From contig ML991787.1 of assembly GCA_010094025.1 (NCBI GenBank), positions 62,001 to 126,000 of the forward strand: DNA of 64,000 nucleotides, in the 5' to 3' direction. The translations under genes and the position numbers were made by a program. The DNA comes from Viridothelium virens (Eukaryota > Ascomycota > Dothideomycetes > Trypetheliales > Trypetheliaceae). The notes beneath the pieces are model-generated. The model made no database searches, was not told where the DNA came from, and saw only the letters and a program-made list of their open reading frames with translations. The number at the start of each line of letters is the position of its first letter. The stretch's first letter is position 1. Positions 34,201 to 44,662 of this stretch are shown in pieces.

Positions 34201-34976
34201 AGCAAAGTCAGGCAGATGCACTAGAGAATCCGACTCCGCCGTCTTCTGCCAAACTTCCCATCATTCACAAGGCTAAATCTGGTTATTTTGATGCTCAGAG
34301 CCTACGACCACTTCAACCAGTCAGGCCCGGTGATCGCAGTGGTCCATCGTCTGGAGCCAGCAGTCCGTTGCTCACTACGTCTTCGACACTACGTCAAACC
34401 CAACATGGCACATCTCTTCCTCATAGCCCCCCTGATTCAGCATCATCCACGCCTCCGCCGTCAAACCTACCAACACCCAATTCCATGGCAGCTCCACCGT
34501 TTTCGCGCTCCCAGATGCCGAACCGGAAACGCTCGGTTCAAAAATCCGAAATCTCGGAGCCGGTGCTCATCTCTTACACTTCGAATTTTGATACAGTGGA
34601 TTTACCTCCTGGAGCATCTCTGAAGAACGGACAAGAAGCGTCTTCCGCACCTCCAGTTCCACCAATGAATCCGTTGCGCAGACGCACTCAGAAGCTCTTC
34701 AATACACTCGGCCGATCCGACTCGGCTCCAGAGGTGCCACATCTGCCGCATCCTGGGACAAACCAAGACCCATCACGTGTATCACCTCAGCGTGCCAACA
34801 CGTTGCCCGATGAGGATGAAAGGTCTTGGTCGAGGCAGAGAAATCGGAAACCGTCAGGCTACCGAAGCACAAGGAATCACGGAGTGGGGTCCCCACAACC
34901 TCCCAGCCCACCCAACCAATTCAGGCCAGCTATTGCGCAAGCGAACATGCATACACCTGACAACGGGATGTTTTAG
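31272..34976 (+). CDS. Large disordered fungal protein, 1234 aa, unknown function
   Basis: Single exon of 1235 codons from ATG 31272, just after a likely leader intron. The N-terminal ~120 residues look most conserved: MNRFLTKRRAKE, then LPSDDNFRTSLLMNGLSARF and LREQDDPNSKLGKASDD. The rest is Ser/Pro/Gln/Arg-rich with many SP and RS-type sites, a Glu/Gln coiled coil (FQKMRQREKEQQQEEEL, ~residue 215) and a second helical stretch with Arg/Glu (~residues 770-800). No enzyme domain or membrane segment is visible. The very long uninterrupted frame and protein-like composition make it certain to be coding. It may be a scaffold or regulatory phosphoprotein; that is inference from composition only. 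Confidence 0.85.
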   Translation: MNRFLTKRRAKESPTTENFPPELHARSLTPTLTRKGRKWKKNQPEPKIELDLSTALPSDDNFRTSLLMNGLSARFSMLREQDDPNSKLGKASDDSVLQPKRQSRLHEFGFMGSNLADIAEVSSINDSIRPPFAQRQGSFASGEGYGTDDESTHGSIMSRSRPGEGNVLFGGRQKVYKIPVASTNVPKPSRLRGKAVYEDDVSLSAFQKMRQREKEQQQEEELQRTSEDIEHIEGDGEKDTSYPPSISSFSHLKRQTSSSTASQPSIKTLSTAATSIASQGAGAIPPSGPIKSNQSAHGIERSLTKSKRLYDQGLNEHLYEQQAFALTRLNSIQKQRNPTPGRHTPPYLPQTRSASSLHDRFHRPGNQAGQATSPPPSASAYKLTTFGSARESKSPAGSPVMGFPNSPPLSPPPMSDSEDTPLTMSLNPADRGKATAMGAFNKPSQTFDEAQYLERQRRMLQGLDAPSSEQTLRRQYDDIPNESAAIEKGDNRSQSSPKDGRPEPGRPSSPPPPANQPVPVAGQDNRESLTLDTQRTFFGYIGSDSEDEPVTSPLEELSTPQPMDRTLRRPAPVDPIEQHPAFRSIDTTAREPDWDTGIQTSAVSDPVAIPRIDEEEVATIADEHTALKDLDSPTLGPDEAALSGLVRQHLRQGSGQSSIWGERTPAPVVPPLNAMPRIPRSRGVSRAGPESSYTHSNPWDLDEIDSAYFGEGDSLTSISPINGSRRRKHSAGSTVSKNNETRSPAHLEEQDNVPWQEVLKNKHTRGGSTETQQEREAFANELAQRQKAIQENMRTRAETESRAPSPFGSERLRMFGMLRAKSSRESIASKTEPSAKALKRLGISVNDSSTVSLTRNNTRHSEASGLEEQDDASIRGRRMPPINTQKGVEEMRRKWEAHAQRANERGRTASPQRATTYSQSSYGQSVRDRSNSELSSGRSRSRTGRYRDDEGLEPPIEEQAGRSPNLPQRFPIPLDLKQSQADALENPTPPSSAKLPIIHKAKSGYFDAQSLRPLQPVRPGDRSGPSSGASSPLLTTSSTLRQTQHGTSLPHSPPDSASSTPPPSNLPTPNSMAAPPFSRSQMPNRKRSVQKSEISEPVLISYTSNFDTVDLPPGASLKNGQEASSAPPVPPMNPLRRRTQKLFNTLGRSDSAPEVPHLPHPGTNQDPSRVSPQRANTLPDEDERSWSRQRNRKPSGYRSTRNHGVGSPQPPSPPNQFRPAIAQANMHTPDNGMF

Positions 34977-35964
34977 ACATCTCTTTCGGAACATTTACGG
35001 CCTTTAATCGATAATGGAAATCCTCGTTTACTCTTCTACACTTTGACTTGCTTTGCCATCGAGTGCCATTTCTTTTCAATTCAATTCGATTCGATTCAAA
35101 TTTGTCGCCGACGGTGAAATTTACATGCGCCTCTTGCTTTTCAGCTTCGATTGTATTTTTGCCAAGCTCGAGCCTTGTCGCGCTGGCGCAGGCAAATTTC
35201 CAAGCTCACGTTCTCCATATCAAGTGCTGCACATACGGCTAACACGGCTATATTTCCTTCTTGTTACACATTCTCCAATCTTTTCACTAGGGCTGGGACT
35301 TTACGCTCAAGGGTTTTCGGTGTATGGGTGCATACAGAAAGGTGAATGGGCAGGTAAAAAAACAGCCACGGCATCAACGAGACCGTGTGGTGGAGGTATG
35401 GGCGCCAGGGGGTTTTTTGCAGCTAAGAGGAACCTACCCAGAGTTTACTTTGATGTACATAACCATAATCGCGCTCCTAGTGTCTAAGGCGGATATACGG
35501 ATCTGCAACTCAATCACAGAGAAATCACAAAATTTTTGGGTGATGAAGTCTTTTTTGAATCATGTGAGGATTAGCGGCCTGGTCGGCTTGGTTTTTCGAA
35601 ACCGTCTAGAAAGAGAGTTTGCCCATCTACGGCAGAAACAGTCAGACCTTGACCCCGGCCTGCCACCCACGCCACCCTCCTGTTGCCATCTTTTTGCTAT
35701 CAGACGCGTTTGAATCCTTAAGTCCCCAGCCATCATTACGTACATGACTTCGCTTCCAAGGCATCCGGGGCAGAATGCACCCAGTATGAACCCATCACAG
35801 ACAACACTTCCCAAGTAGCATGCAGCCGAGTGGACGCCGAGAGTACACTGTCTACTACATGACGTCTATCTACCAAGGTACAGTCTCCAATGCTACACCA
35901 ATATGCCCTTGGAGCCATATGGGGCAATATGTAGAAAATCTCTTAAGGAAACCTTACGGACGGC
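34977..35964. other. Intergenic, downstream of the 1234-aa gene
   Basis: About 1 kb. Overlapping plus-strand frames at 35053-35713 differ in composition from neighbouring genes and show no motif; I treat them as chance frames in 3' UTR and spacer. The two genes are convergent. Confidence 0.45.
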
Positions 35965-36452
35965 TTACAAGTTCTTGAATTTCTCACGAAACTTTTCGAA
36001 TGTACGCCAAACAACTTGGCTGAGTATTGACTTGCTTCCAGCTCGACTCTCAGGGTTTTCCCACCACCCTCCCAAGGGATTGGCCTCGACACGGCTGAAA
36101 CAGCGCGATTTAAGTGAACTGGACCAACGAGACAAAAGGTAATCCACTGGGAATTTAATTGTGCTAAGTACTTGGACAGCTTGCCGTTTGCTGCATGCCA
36201 TTTAACACCTAAATCTCCTATCTTCTCTGGTTGACGATCTCACTGGCGTGGCGCCAAACGCCTCAAGTCGTATTCCAAAACCTGAAGGGCCCCATCTTCA
36301 CTGGTCGCCTCCGGCATAGTTTCACCCAAGTCCAAAAAGCTTAATTGTCTGTCTAAAACGACAGCCTCTGCTCTCGTTGGTCGCCATCCTGGTCGGCTTG
36401 CAGCGGTCTTTGTGCCACAATGTGTAATAGTTCTCCTGTCACGTTTAGGCAT
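35965..36452 (-). CDS. Possible small novel protein, 144 aa (2 exons)
   Basis: Exon 1 (36452-36244) and exon 2 (36190-35965) join across a 53-nt intron (GTGAGA...GCAG) with correct phase, giving MPKRDRRTITH... through LAPRHKRQAVQVL to a C-terminus WRTFEKFREKFKNL. The C-terminal half (NPLGGWWENPESRAGSKS then SQVVWRTFEKF) has the Trp/aromatic pattern of a folded domain, but I do not recognise the family. A second acceptor-like site (GTTTCAG at the start of the NPLGG region) suggests that the true exon structure may differ. No signal peptide or membrane segment. Offered as a tentative model. Confidence 0.35.
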
Positions 36453-36889
36453 GGTAGCTTCGAGTCTTATGGAAAACTTCGACGCAGTCTCATCCCGGTT
36501 ACCACGTAACCAGCCTTTTTGGATGCCCGTCTCGTAAGCTAGAACTTCTGGCCGCTGGAAAGATGTGCCATCACTGCAGGTACAGAAACGCCGATTTCAG
36601 ACACTTGCTGCAAGCTTTATCCCCCCCCATCACGGCTTCGGATCACACTCCCCAGCTCTACTTTAGGGTTCGGCTCAAGAGAGATCCAGCGAACTAAATG
36701 TGGAGGCTGAGAAAGATAGGGTTTGTTTAGCAGGGACCCGGTTTCGTATATTGTCTAGGCATCTCTTCCTCCACTCTGCAGTTCTCTCTTTTCCCGCTTT
36801 AACTCAGGAACAACCCCATCATTCATGCTCAACGCTCACGCCAGAACACCTCTACTACTACACAAGAACATCTGTCGTCAATACCAAGA
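36453..36889. promoter_or_regulatory. Upstream region of the CFEM gene
   Basis: About 440 bp between divergent starts. It contains a C8 run near 36622 and a CT-rich leader (36760-36790) typical of fungal transcription-start areas. Confidence 0.4.
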
Positions 36890-37590
36890 ATGAAGGCCAT
36901 AGTGCCACACATATTTACTGTCTTCACATTCGTGGGTATTGCCTTGGGCCAGGGCGGAGTCTCAAATGGTCTTCCAAGTTGTTCGGTAAGTGGCAATGAT
37001 TTCCTCGATACCATGACCTTGAAGCTGATTATCGGCATCACACAGCTTGGCTGCTTCCAGCAAGCCGTCAACGAGAGTGGGTGTGCTGTAACGGATACCT
37101 TCTGCCAATGTACGACCGGAAAGGATGTCATTACAGACCAGGTGACGGTATGCCTCGAGTCAGGTCAAAGCAGTTGCTCTGGATCAGATCTTGAAGGTCA
37201 GTCTCACATAAACTACTAATTGCTGTGCTTCATCTCGTCAATGACCTTGTCAAATTGGATGGTATCTCGCTGGCCTTCAAAGCTAACGCTGCTTGCTTTC
37301 TAGACGTCATCTCAAGATCCAGTGCAATTTGCTCCTCCGTCCTCGCAGCTGGTCCACCAAAATCCTCGACTACCACATCAGCTTCTAGTTCAACATCGTC
37401 GCCAGCAAGCAAACTCGCTGCAGATGCTACGCTCACGATGAGTGTAGCCCCGAGCGGGGCTGTCCTATCGAGTACGACTTCTGCGCCCGCAGCATCTTTG
37501 ACAGCAGCAGCAACAACGAATTTTGGTGTCGAATATAGAGGTGTCGGACTGGGGCTCTTGGGAGCTATCATGGGATTGCTTGCATTTTAA
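36890..37590 (+). CDS. CFEM-domain GPI-anchored cell-surface protein (3 exons)
   Basis: Exons 36890-36985, 37046-37196 and 37304-37590 encode 177 residues. A signal peptide (MKAIVPHIFTVFTFVGIALG) leads into the CFEM domain. Eight cysteines follow the CFEM order: PSC, LGC, SGC, TFCQC, VTVC, SSC and AIC. The first two are brought together only by removing a 60-nt intron that has no stop and keeps the frame. A Ser/Thr/Ala-rich linker and a C-terminal hydrophobic tail (GVGLGLLGAIMGLLAF) fit GPI anchoring. CFEM proteins are fungal wall or secreted proteins; some bind haem through an axial Asp. Here an Asp stands in SGSDLE, near the expected place. Role in iron uptake or host contact cannot be decided. 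Confidence 0.88.
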
Positions 37591-37774
37591 GATGCAAAAT
37601 AAAAGATAGAACGGGAGGCACACTCTGCTGTATTAGTCCGGGTAAAACAGAACCGGCAGACTTGACTTGTACATGTCTCTTTTTACGGTATCATGAAAAG
37701 TTTAGCTCTATGTTGAGGCCTTAATAAGGAATGCCTCACCTTTTCTTGACCGGTTTGCTGTACACACCTGAGAG

Positions 37775-39082
37775 TCATCCTTCCTTGCCAGTCATGTCAA
37801 AGACATTGAGCCATTTGCTTGACCAGTCTGAAAACTCGTCCGTTTGTCCCTGCCAGTTGCGAGAGACACATTCGATCGTACGTTGAGCTCCCTCTCCAAG
37901 GGCGTTTAAGACCTTCTGTGCTTGCTCTCCATCTAATTCATAAAATGAACTTGCCATCTCGTCGACCTTATCTGGCAGATCTTTGAGCTTCATCACAAGC
38001 TCATCCACGCGTAGTGAGACTTTCCCATCAATATCCGGCGGCGGAGGTAATGTTTTCAACCTCCGCTTGATAATCGCCTGGAAGAGCGTAACTATCAACT
38101 TCACCTTCTTCAGAGTCACGTCCAGCTGCGCGCGAAGCTCCTCGTTACCCTTAGGTAGCTTATCAGCGCCAAAGATCTCCTGAAGACTGTCACGGTCTCC
38201 GTCTTCCTCTCCTTCGTCCCCTTCCTCCTCGTCATCTTCCTCATCCTCATCCTTACCCTCTCCCCAACCCTTCAGTTCCTCCACCGCATCCTTAACCATC
38301 TCCCTCCACTCCTCCGCCTTCTTCACCACCAACCCACTCAACCCCATCCCCGCCACCTCAATCAACGCATCACACGCCTCCCAGCCCACCCCCGCACTCG
38401 CCAGCGTATCTCGCCCCTCCACCACTCCTCCCCTCCCATCAATCACCCCGACTCCCCTCCCCTTCCCATCCACTCCCAACCGCTCCAACCCCCGCGCCAC
38501 CCTCTCCACTCCCGTCTCATCCCCACCAGCCTCCCCCTCCGCAGCCCTCTTCACCCTCCCCACCAACCCACTCACCTCCCGCACACACGCCGCCACCCGC
38601 ACGCGCACCTCGTCCCGCAGCACCCGCGCATACGCCCCTTCCCCGTCACGATCCAGCGTCTCCACCGCCACCATCAGCGCCGGGACGCACTTCCCGCCGA
38701 TATCCCGCAGCACGCCTGCGAGCGCGGATGCCGAGAACGGCTTGTTGAGGAGGAGCAGCGAGAGGCGCGTTGTGTGGGCTTTGAGGAGGGTGGCGGAGTC
38801 GTGGAGGAGGTTGAGTGGATTTAGTGGTGGAGGGGCAGAGGAGGGTGATGGGGTGGAGGAGGGAGTGGAGGTGGAGGAGGGAGTGGAGGTGGGAGTGGAG
38901 GTAGAGGTCGGAGAGGCGAGGGTTTGCGAGAATTGGGCGGTTAGGGCGAGGAGGGTGGTGGTGAGGTCGATGAGGGCGACGAGAGGGTCGGGGCTGGAGG
39001 TGGACAAGGCCATGGTGGCGGGAGAGGACTCGTTGGAGGCGTTTTGCTTGGGCGTTAAGGTCGTCGTCGTCGTCTTTGGCAT
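37775..39082 (-). CDS. GCIP / cyclin-D-binding-protein-1-like protein
   Basis: Single exon, 435 residues. The overall helical pattern, with PLVALIDLTTTLLALTAQF near the N-terminus, ALAGVLRDIGGKCVPALMVAVETL in the middle and VTLFQAIIKRRLKTLPPPPDID near the C-terminus, fits the Grap2/cyclin-D-interacting (GCIP, CCNDBP1) family found across fungi. Between lie a Pro/Ser/Thr repeat stretch (~residues 57-85) encoded by a minisatellite and an acidic run (~residues 275-300). The coding DNA of the N-terminal half is unusually G-rich on the plus strand. GCIP in animals is a helix-loop-helix-like regulator; its fungal role is unknown. Family assignment rests on recognised pattern, not on a search. Confidence 0.7.
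   Translation of the reverse strand: MPKTTTTTLTPKQNASNESSPATMALSTSSPDPLVALIDLTTTLLALTAQFSQTLASPTSTSTPTSTPSSTSTPSSTPSPSSAPPPLNPLNLLHDSATLLKAHTTRLSLLLLNKPFSASALAGVLRDIGGKCVPALMVAVETLDRDGEGAYARVLRDEVRVRVAACVREVSGLVGRVKRAAEGEAGGDETGVERVARGLERLGVDGKGRGVGVIDGRGGVVEGRDTLASAGVGWEACDALIEVAGMGLSGLVVKKAEEWREMVKDAVEELKGWGEGKDEDEEDDEEEGDEGEEDGDRDSLQEIFGADKLPKGNEELRAQLDVTLKKVKLIVTLFQAIIKRRLKTLPPPPDIDGKVSLRVDELVMKLKDLPDKVDEMASSFYELDGEQAQKVLNALGEGAQRTIECVSRNWQGQTDEFSDWSSKWLNVFDMTGKEG
38851..38908 (-). repeat. GGAGTGGAGGT-type minisatellite in coding sequence
   Basis: Imperfect tandem units built from GGAGTGGAGGT and GGAGGA on the plus strand encode the TSTPTSTPSS repeat of the GCIP-like protein. Unit edges are imperfect, so copy number is approximate (4-5). 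Confidence 0.7.
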
Positions 39083-39419
39083 GGTTGGGGGGGAATATTT
39101 AGCCCTCGTTTCCCCCGCAATCGTGGAATCTGATCAGAAGCAATATCCCAACCTTGAGTGAAATTTAGAGCAAACAAAGTGTACGGAGTAAAGATACAGA
39201 GGTACATCGGGAGATCCCCGGACAGGGGAAAAAGGCTAGTCACCCTAGTGTTTACATGGATTAAGTTATCGTCAATCTAAGTTTAGTGTAGAGGACCCTG
39301 ATGAAATCATTCCCCGTTTCATGATAGACTATGCCATATTACTCTTGTGATAATCCTAGGATGGGCCTTGGAGGTGGTATCAAATTCGCTTGGACTAGAA
39401 ATAATTTCCTAACCTTTCC
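39083..39419. other. Intergenic between GCIP-like and SHB17-like genes
   Basis: About 340 bp with the GCIP-like promoter and SHB17-like 3' UTR. It contains a GTACGGAGTA motif (39180) seen several times in the window. Confidence 0.5.
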
Positions 39420-40352
39420 CTATTCCTTGGATGGAATCGATATCCCAAGAAAAAATGCTCGGTCGTTGATGTCACGATGTCGATAACTAGAAATATGGTT
39501 AGTCGTTTTGACAGCCTTGGGCCCTTTGTCCACAATTCAGCAATACGGACCTCAGGACTCCTATAGCGCCTGGAGACATCATCATTGGCAATGGTGTTTC
39601 CATAGAGTACTTCAGCCACCGTTTTGCGAAGGCGCGGAGAATGTGGCCATGGGCGACCTATGCATGGACCATCAGCTCGACTGTGAGACACAAATTCTAG
39701 AAGCAAGGATGTACCAGAATAACATCCGCAGGCTTTTCGCCATCCATACATGGCCTTTGTATTTCCTGGATATCTGAAATCAAATTATCTAAGCGCTCCG
39801 TTACCTGCTGTGCAGACCTGATGGGAGGAGATATTAGCAGTACCGAGGATAGATCTTCCCGAAAAGTTAACCTACTCTCCACACTCACAGCCGTCTTGCC
39901 AGATATTCCACGCTGAATGCACATCGAGTCCTTTCCGCTTCCTTCCCTCCCTTATCTCACTTTCTACTAGCCCTTCGTATTCACCATAATTCCATTCAGC
40001 TATGTCCTCTGTTGTCGTAACCTTTTCAGCCTTGCGCAATGTGTCGATATGGCTACCGAAAAGTAATTCTAGTGTTGTCTGCGCCCTTTTGCGCGGACTC
40101 ACCCAGATGTGAGCGAGGCGAGATGGATCAATGAGTCTACCAGGGCCGACAAGATGAGCTCCTGTGCTCGAAACTTGCTCGACGCCGATCGGAGTGAGTT
40201 CGATGTCGGTAGTTCCTGTGTAGCGACCAATCTTGGCCCATTCTGTCTCTCCTACGAACTACTTCAACTATGTTGAAAGTATAGGCAGAGCAATACTCAC
40301 CATGGCGGGCAAGAAAGACGCGAGGCGTTGACGCATCGAGATCGGACATCAT
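39420..40352 (-). CDS. Histidine phosphatase, SHB17-like sedoheptulose-1,7-bisphosphatase (5 exons)
   Basis: Exons 40352-40301, 40251-39876, 39817-39715, 39657-39551 and 39486-39420 join to 234 residues; introns are 49-64 nt. The phosphohistidine motif ARHGETEW (catalytic His in RHG) is completed by the first junction. Then follow the AHIWVSPRKRAQTT and AEWNYGEYEGL blocks, the IWQDGCECGES loop, the second catalytic His in VAHGHILRAF (restored by junction 3) and GVLSYRH (restored by junction 4). In yeast Shb17 feeds ribose synthesis from sedoheptulose bisphosphate. The WQDGCECGE loop corresponds to DGCPGGE in family members. Either Met40352 or the next Met could start. A general phosphoglycerate-mutase-family phosphatase is the fallback name. 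Confidence 0.85.
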
Positions 40353-40829
40353 CCACGGTGCCGGAAAGCTTGGCTGAAGATTGTAGCCGGCTCGTGTCAG
40401 CTTATTGCGGGCAGGGCGGCCCGACGTACGACAGCTTTGTTTGCTTGATTTTATTTTTGTGTACAAGCCTGAGCAACGAAATTTATCCTGTCTACACTTC
40501 TTGTTATCTATCTAACTATTCTAAATGTCATCAAGATTCTATGCCCCACGTCCACTATGGTACATGATTTGCTCGGTGTCATTCAAACTTCCCCGTCTCA
40601 TGTAGTATCCAAAAGGAAAAAAGTTCCCTAGATTCCGCCGAATGTGGGTGATGAAAGATCGTAAGAAGGGTATCTAAATGCAGAAACCATTCTCAACGCC
40701 AATCCCAATGTCTAGTAATCTTACAGGTCATCCAAAAGGTAAGACAGGAACGCAAAGCTTCAGAAGAAAGAAATAAAAAAAGTAGTAGATTGGAAAGGGG
40801 AACCCAGTGCGCAATGCTTCTCTGCAGAT
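40353..40829. other. Intergenic between two minus-strand genes
   Basis: About 480 bp: promoter of the SHB17-like gene and 3' UTR of its neighbour. Nothing else seen. Confidence 0.5.
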
Positions 40830-41757
40830 CTATTCAGGCAAGAAATGACTGAAATGGCCCGGCACTCTCGTCTGGCATTTGATGCAGTCCGATCGGTAAC
40901 CCATCGCGAAGCGCTTCTTTTCCGTGAAGGCTCCACTCCGAGCCCTTCCGGATCGGATGCCCGGCGACCTCGGCTCTGGACCCGGACAATCCATCTCCAT
41001 CTCCTCATCCTCATCGTGCACGCCAAGCTTTGAAAACTGGTTGGCGGTGAGACGAGCAGGAGAGTTAAGGTCTTCTTTGATAGGAGAAGGCAAAGGCCTG
41101 TCACTCTCGAGTCGAAGACGGTTGATATGGATGGGATTGAGAGGAGCTGGCTTTGATGAGATACCCAAGCCCTTTGGCGGAGCACCTGGAGAGTCCATGT
41201 TGAAGGTGCTATAAATGGGGGTTGGAATCCGACCACCGAGCTGATTGCAATCATTTGCTGATGGGCAGTGAGGAAGTGATGGGCGAGACAGCGGAAGAGT
41301 AGGACGTGCCCACGGGCGAGGGGATTGAGGCGGCTGAGAGCCAGCAATCTCGACATCGCTATCGTTGTCGTCGTCGTCCATCTCCAGGTCTGGTAGGTCG
41401 CCAGAGCCAGACGGCGAAGGAGGCGAACGCCATCCGCGTGGGAATGCCAAAGATTCGGTAGGCATTGACGACTCGTGTTCTCCTCTTGCAAGCATGGGAG
41501 TCATCATGTCATCTGCACCGGGAGTCACCGTCAGGTGAGACTCTGGAGAGGCCGAGAAACGAAAGGGAAGTGTCTCGGATGCATTGTATGGAGCATCTTG
41601 GTTGAACAGCTGCAGACGGAGTTTCTGTGCCAAGAGCAATGAGTATCACGTATGGCTAGGTTTTTCAGGAGCTGAAGACATTGGGCCTTACCTTGCCAGG
41701 TTCTTGGAGCCCAAATGAGCATTCCTCAAAGTCGCTATGACCTCGCTTTCCAAGCAT
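40830..41757 (-). CDS. Conserved-looking fungal protein with C-terminal Cys motif (2 exons)
   Basis: Exon 1 (41757-41692, 22 codons: MLGKRGHSDFEEC...) and exon 2 (41624-40830) join over a 67-nt intron (GTAAGG...CACAG, phase 0) to give 286 residues. The body is disordered and rich in Ser/Pro with an acidic run (MDDDDNDSD). Ordered-looking ends are the N-terminal LGKRGHS / KLRLQLF segment and a C-terminal block FAMGYRSDCIKCQTRVPGHFSHF, whose CxxC and His residues could bind a metal. I believe this C-terminal block recurs in fungal proteins of unknown function, but cannot name the family. The basic KKLRL after an N-terminal KR could serve in nuclear import (inference). Confidence 0.7.
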
Positions 41758-42560
41758 AGTGAGAAAGATAGTATGGAGTTTTCCGACTCGAGAGATTTAG
41801 AGAAGAGACTGGAAGTGGTTCAGAAGTGTCGGAGTTGATTAAAGCAAACGAACTCGATGCCTAGGGACGTGGTCCGGTTCTTCTATGTCCAGGCCTGTTA
41901 CCTAGTCGCATCGAAAGAAATTCTTAGCGTGTAGGAGGTGCGGGGAGGACGTGGGAGAGGCGGTTTCAGGGGACACAGGCTCTCACGCTCGCCGCATCAT
42001 TGCCGGTAGGAAGCAGGGGCTCTAAGGATTCCGCCAGTTGGATTGCGGCATCTGGACCAGGCTTATATTGGCAAAAGAGATATAAGCATAGAATTAAGCT
42101 TGTGGAAGGAGATGCTGAAGATGGAAGTGGTAGGTGCCGAGTTCGGAGTAGGGGAGGTCCCTGGCGGAGAGCGGACGGGAAAGTGAGCTGTGTGACGTTG
42201 GCCTAGAACTGGAGATTGGCGGTGGCAGGACGAGAGTGACTCTTAGTAGAGAATATTAGTACCTAAGGAATTGCATCTCTGTGCATTTGGCTGCTGCCGC
42301 TCTCCCTCGCTGTCGACGTGATTCTCGCTTCACTTGCCGCTCACACGTCTGACATCTCTTTTTCCCCTCAGACACGAGTGTAGAGGAGAGAGACTTACCC
42401 AGTCGCATCGACTCTGCGACATTCGCACCGGCGTCCCAAACCCCGGTCCCTGAAGGCCCGCACAGAAGCTGTCTCGACTCTTCAAACAGCGATCGCGCAT
42501 TGCGCCCCAGCCCACCAGAGCCCAGTCCTTCTTGCCCTTTACTTTTTTTTCCGCGCAATC
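41758..42560. promoter_or_regulatory. Divergent upstream region of the 286-aa gene and DAHP synthase
   Basis: About 800 bp holding two promoters. No ATG was seen in the last ~300 bases before the DAHP synthase start, so no upstream open frame is expected in its leader. Confidence 0.4.
42237..42243 (+). promoter_or_regulatory. Possible Gcn4/CpcA-type site (TGACTCT)
   Basis: Six of seven bases of the amino-acid-control site TGACTCA, about 320 bp upstream of the DAHP synthase start. Such sites are known before fungal amino-acid biosynthesis genes, but a single near-match can occur by chance. Confidence 0.22.
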
Positions 42561-43828
<1,268 letters not shown>

Positions 43829-44012
43829 GTACAGGTAAGGATGATATAAAAGTTTTTGCTTCTTGTTCATCATGGTAGACAACGACAACTTGCTTTAGCC
43901 AAATGCTAGACTTTCTGCGAGAATAGCTGGGTATCTTAAATGAATCTACGACCCTCCATCTGTTACTCAACTCTTTTCACCACGTGCCATCCTCTCCGCT
44001 GCTACTATGCAA
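43829..44012. other. Convergent 3' region
   Basis: 184 bp between the DAHP synthase and GOT1 stops; should contain both short 3' UTRs. Confidence 0.5.
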
Positions 44013-44662
44013 TCAAACAGGCAACTCAGCGTTTCTCCGTCCGCCACTCACCCTCTCCAATGCCTGAGCAATGTACGGTCCGATGATAGGAATATTTGCC
44101 GCGAAGCCCGCGATCGTGGCTAGAAAGTCTCCGAATAGCACCATAATGCCATACAGTTCAACGACAAAACCTACGAGCGGCCATCTAAGGAGGATGAGGA
44201 GGATTCCTGCTGCGAAGGCGGCCGTGCCTTTGAGCTTCTCGCGCCGCGCAAAAAATTTGACGGTCTTCTGAAGACCAATGATTATTGTAAGGCCAATGAG
44301 GAAGAGAATCTAGAAGTCAGGGTAAGATAAAGGCGCTTTAATGGGAAAGGGCTCGTCGTGGCGCACATTTCCCATGGCAAGCCTAGAGGACAGTTAGATG
44401 TGCCGTGGTGAACCGAATGAAACGACTAGTCATACATGGCTCTGTCAAAGAATAGAAGTACACCTCCAATTAAGAAAAACCCTCCTGTCCAAGCGTATTA
44501 GGTTCTGCTCTTTCTTTTTACGCAAACTTGCTGGAATCGTACCCACCGCCAGAACAGAAAGCGACCCCAACCTCTGCGATTGAAGTCAGCGCCCAATCCT
44601 CTTTAGAATGCCCATCCTTTTTCCCACGTACTCTGCGTATCTGACAACCACATGGTCGGCAT
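44013..44662 (-). CDS. GOT1: Golgi transport protein Got1 (5 exons, three of them under 35 nt)
   Basis: Small tetra-spanning membrane protein of ER/Golgi transport. Joined exons 44662-44632 (31 nt), 44573-44547 (27 nt), 44484-44436 (49 nt), 44382-44367 (16 nt) and 44309-44013 (297 nt) give 139 residues, the size of yeast Got1 (138). The product reads MPTMWLSDTQ, then KVGVAFCSGGGFFLIGG, LLFFDRAMLAMGN and ILFLIGLTIIIGLQKT; every junction falls inside a conserved stretch and restores it. Four hydrophobic segments follow the family pattern (FFLIGGVLLFF, ILFLIGLTIIIGL, GTAAFAAGILLILL, FVVELYGIMVLFGDFLATIAGF). Introns are 53-62 nt, and the second uses a GTGGGT donor. Because coding is split so finely, no long frame marks this gene except its last exon. 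Confidence 0.92.

Noticed and set aside
40760-41491. 243-codon minus-strand frame overlapping the 286-aa gene in another phase
   Set aside because: The 286-aa model has a proper start, a phase-matched intron and an ordered C-terminal motif; the alternative is Ser/Leu-rich without motif.
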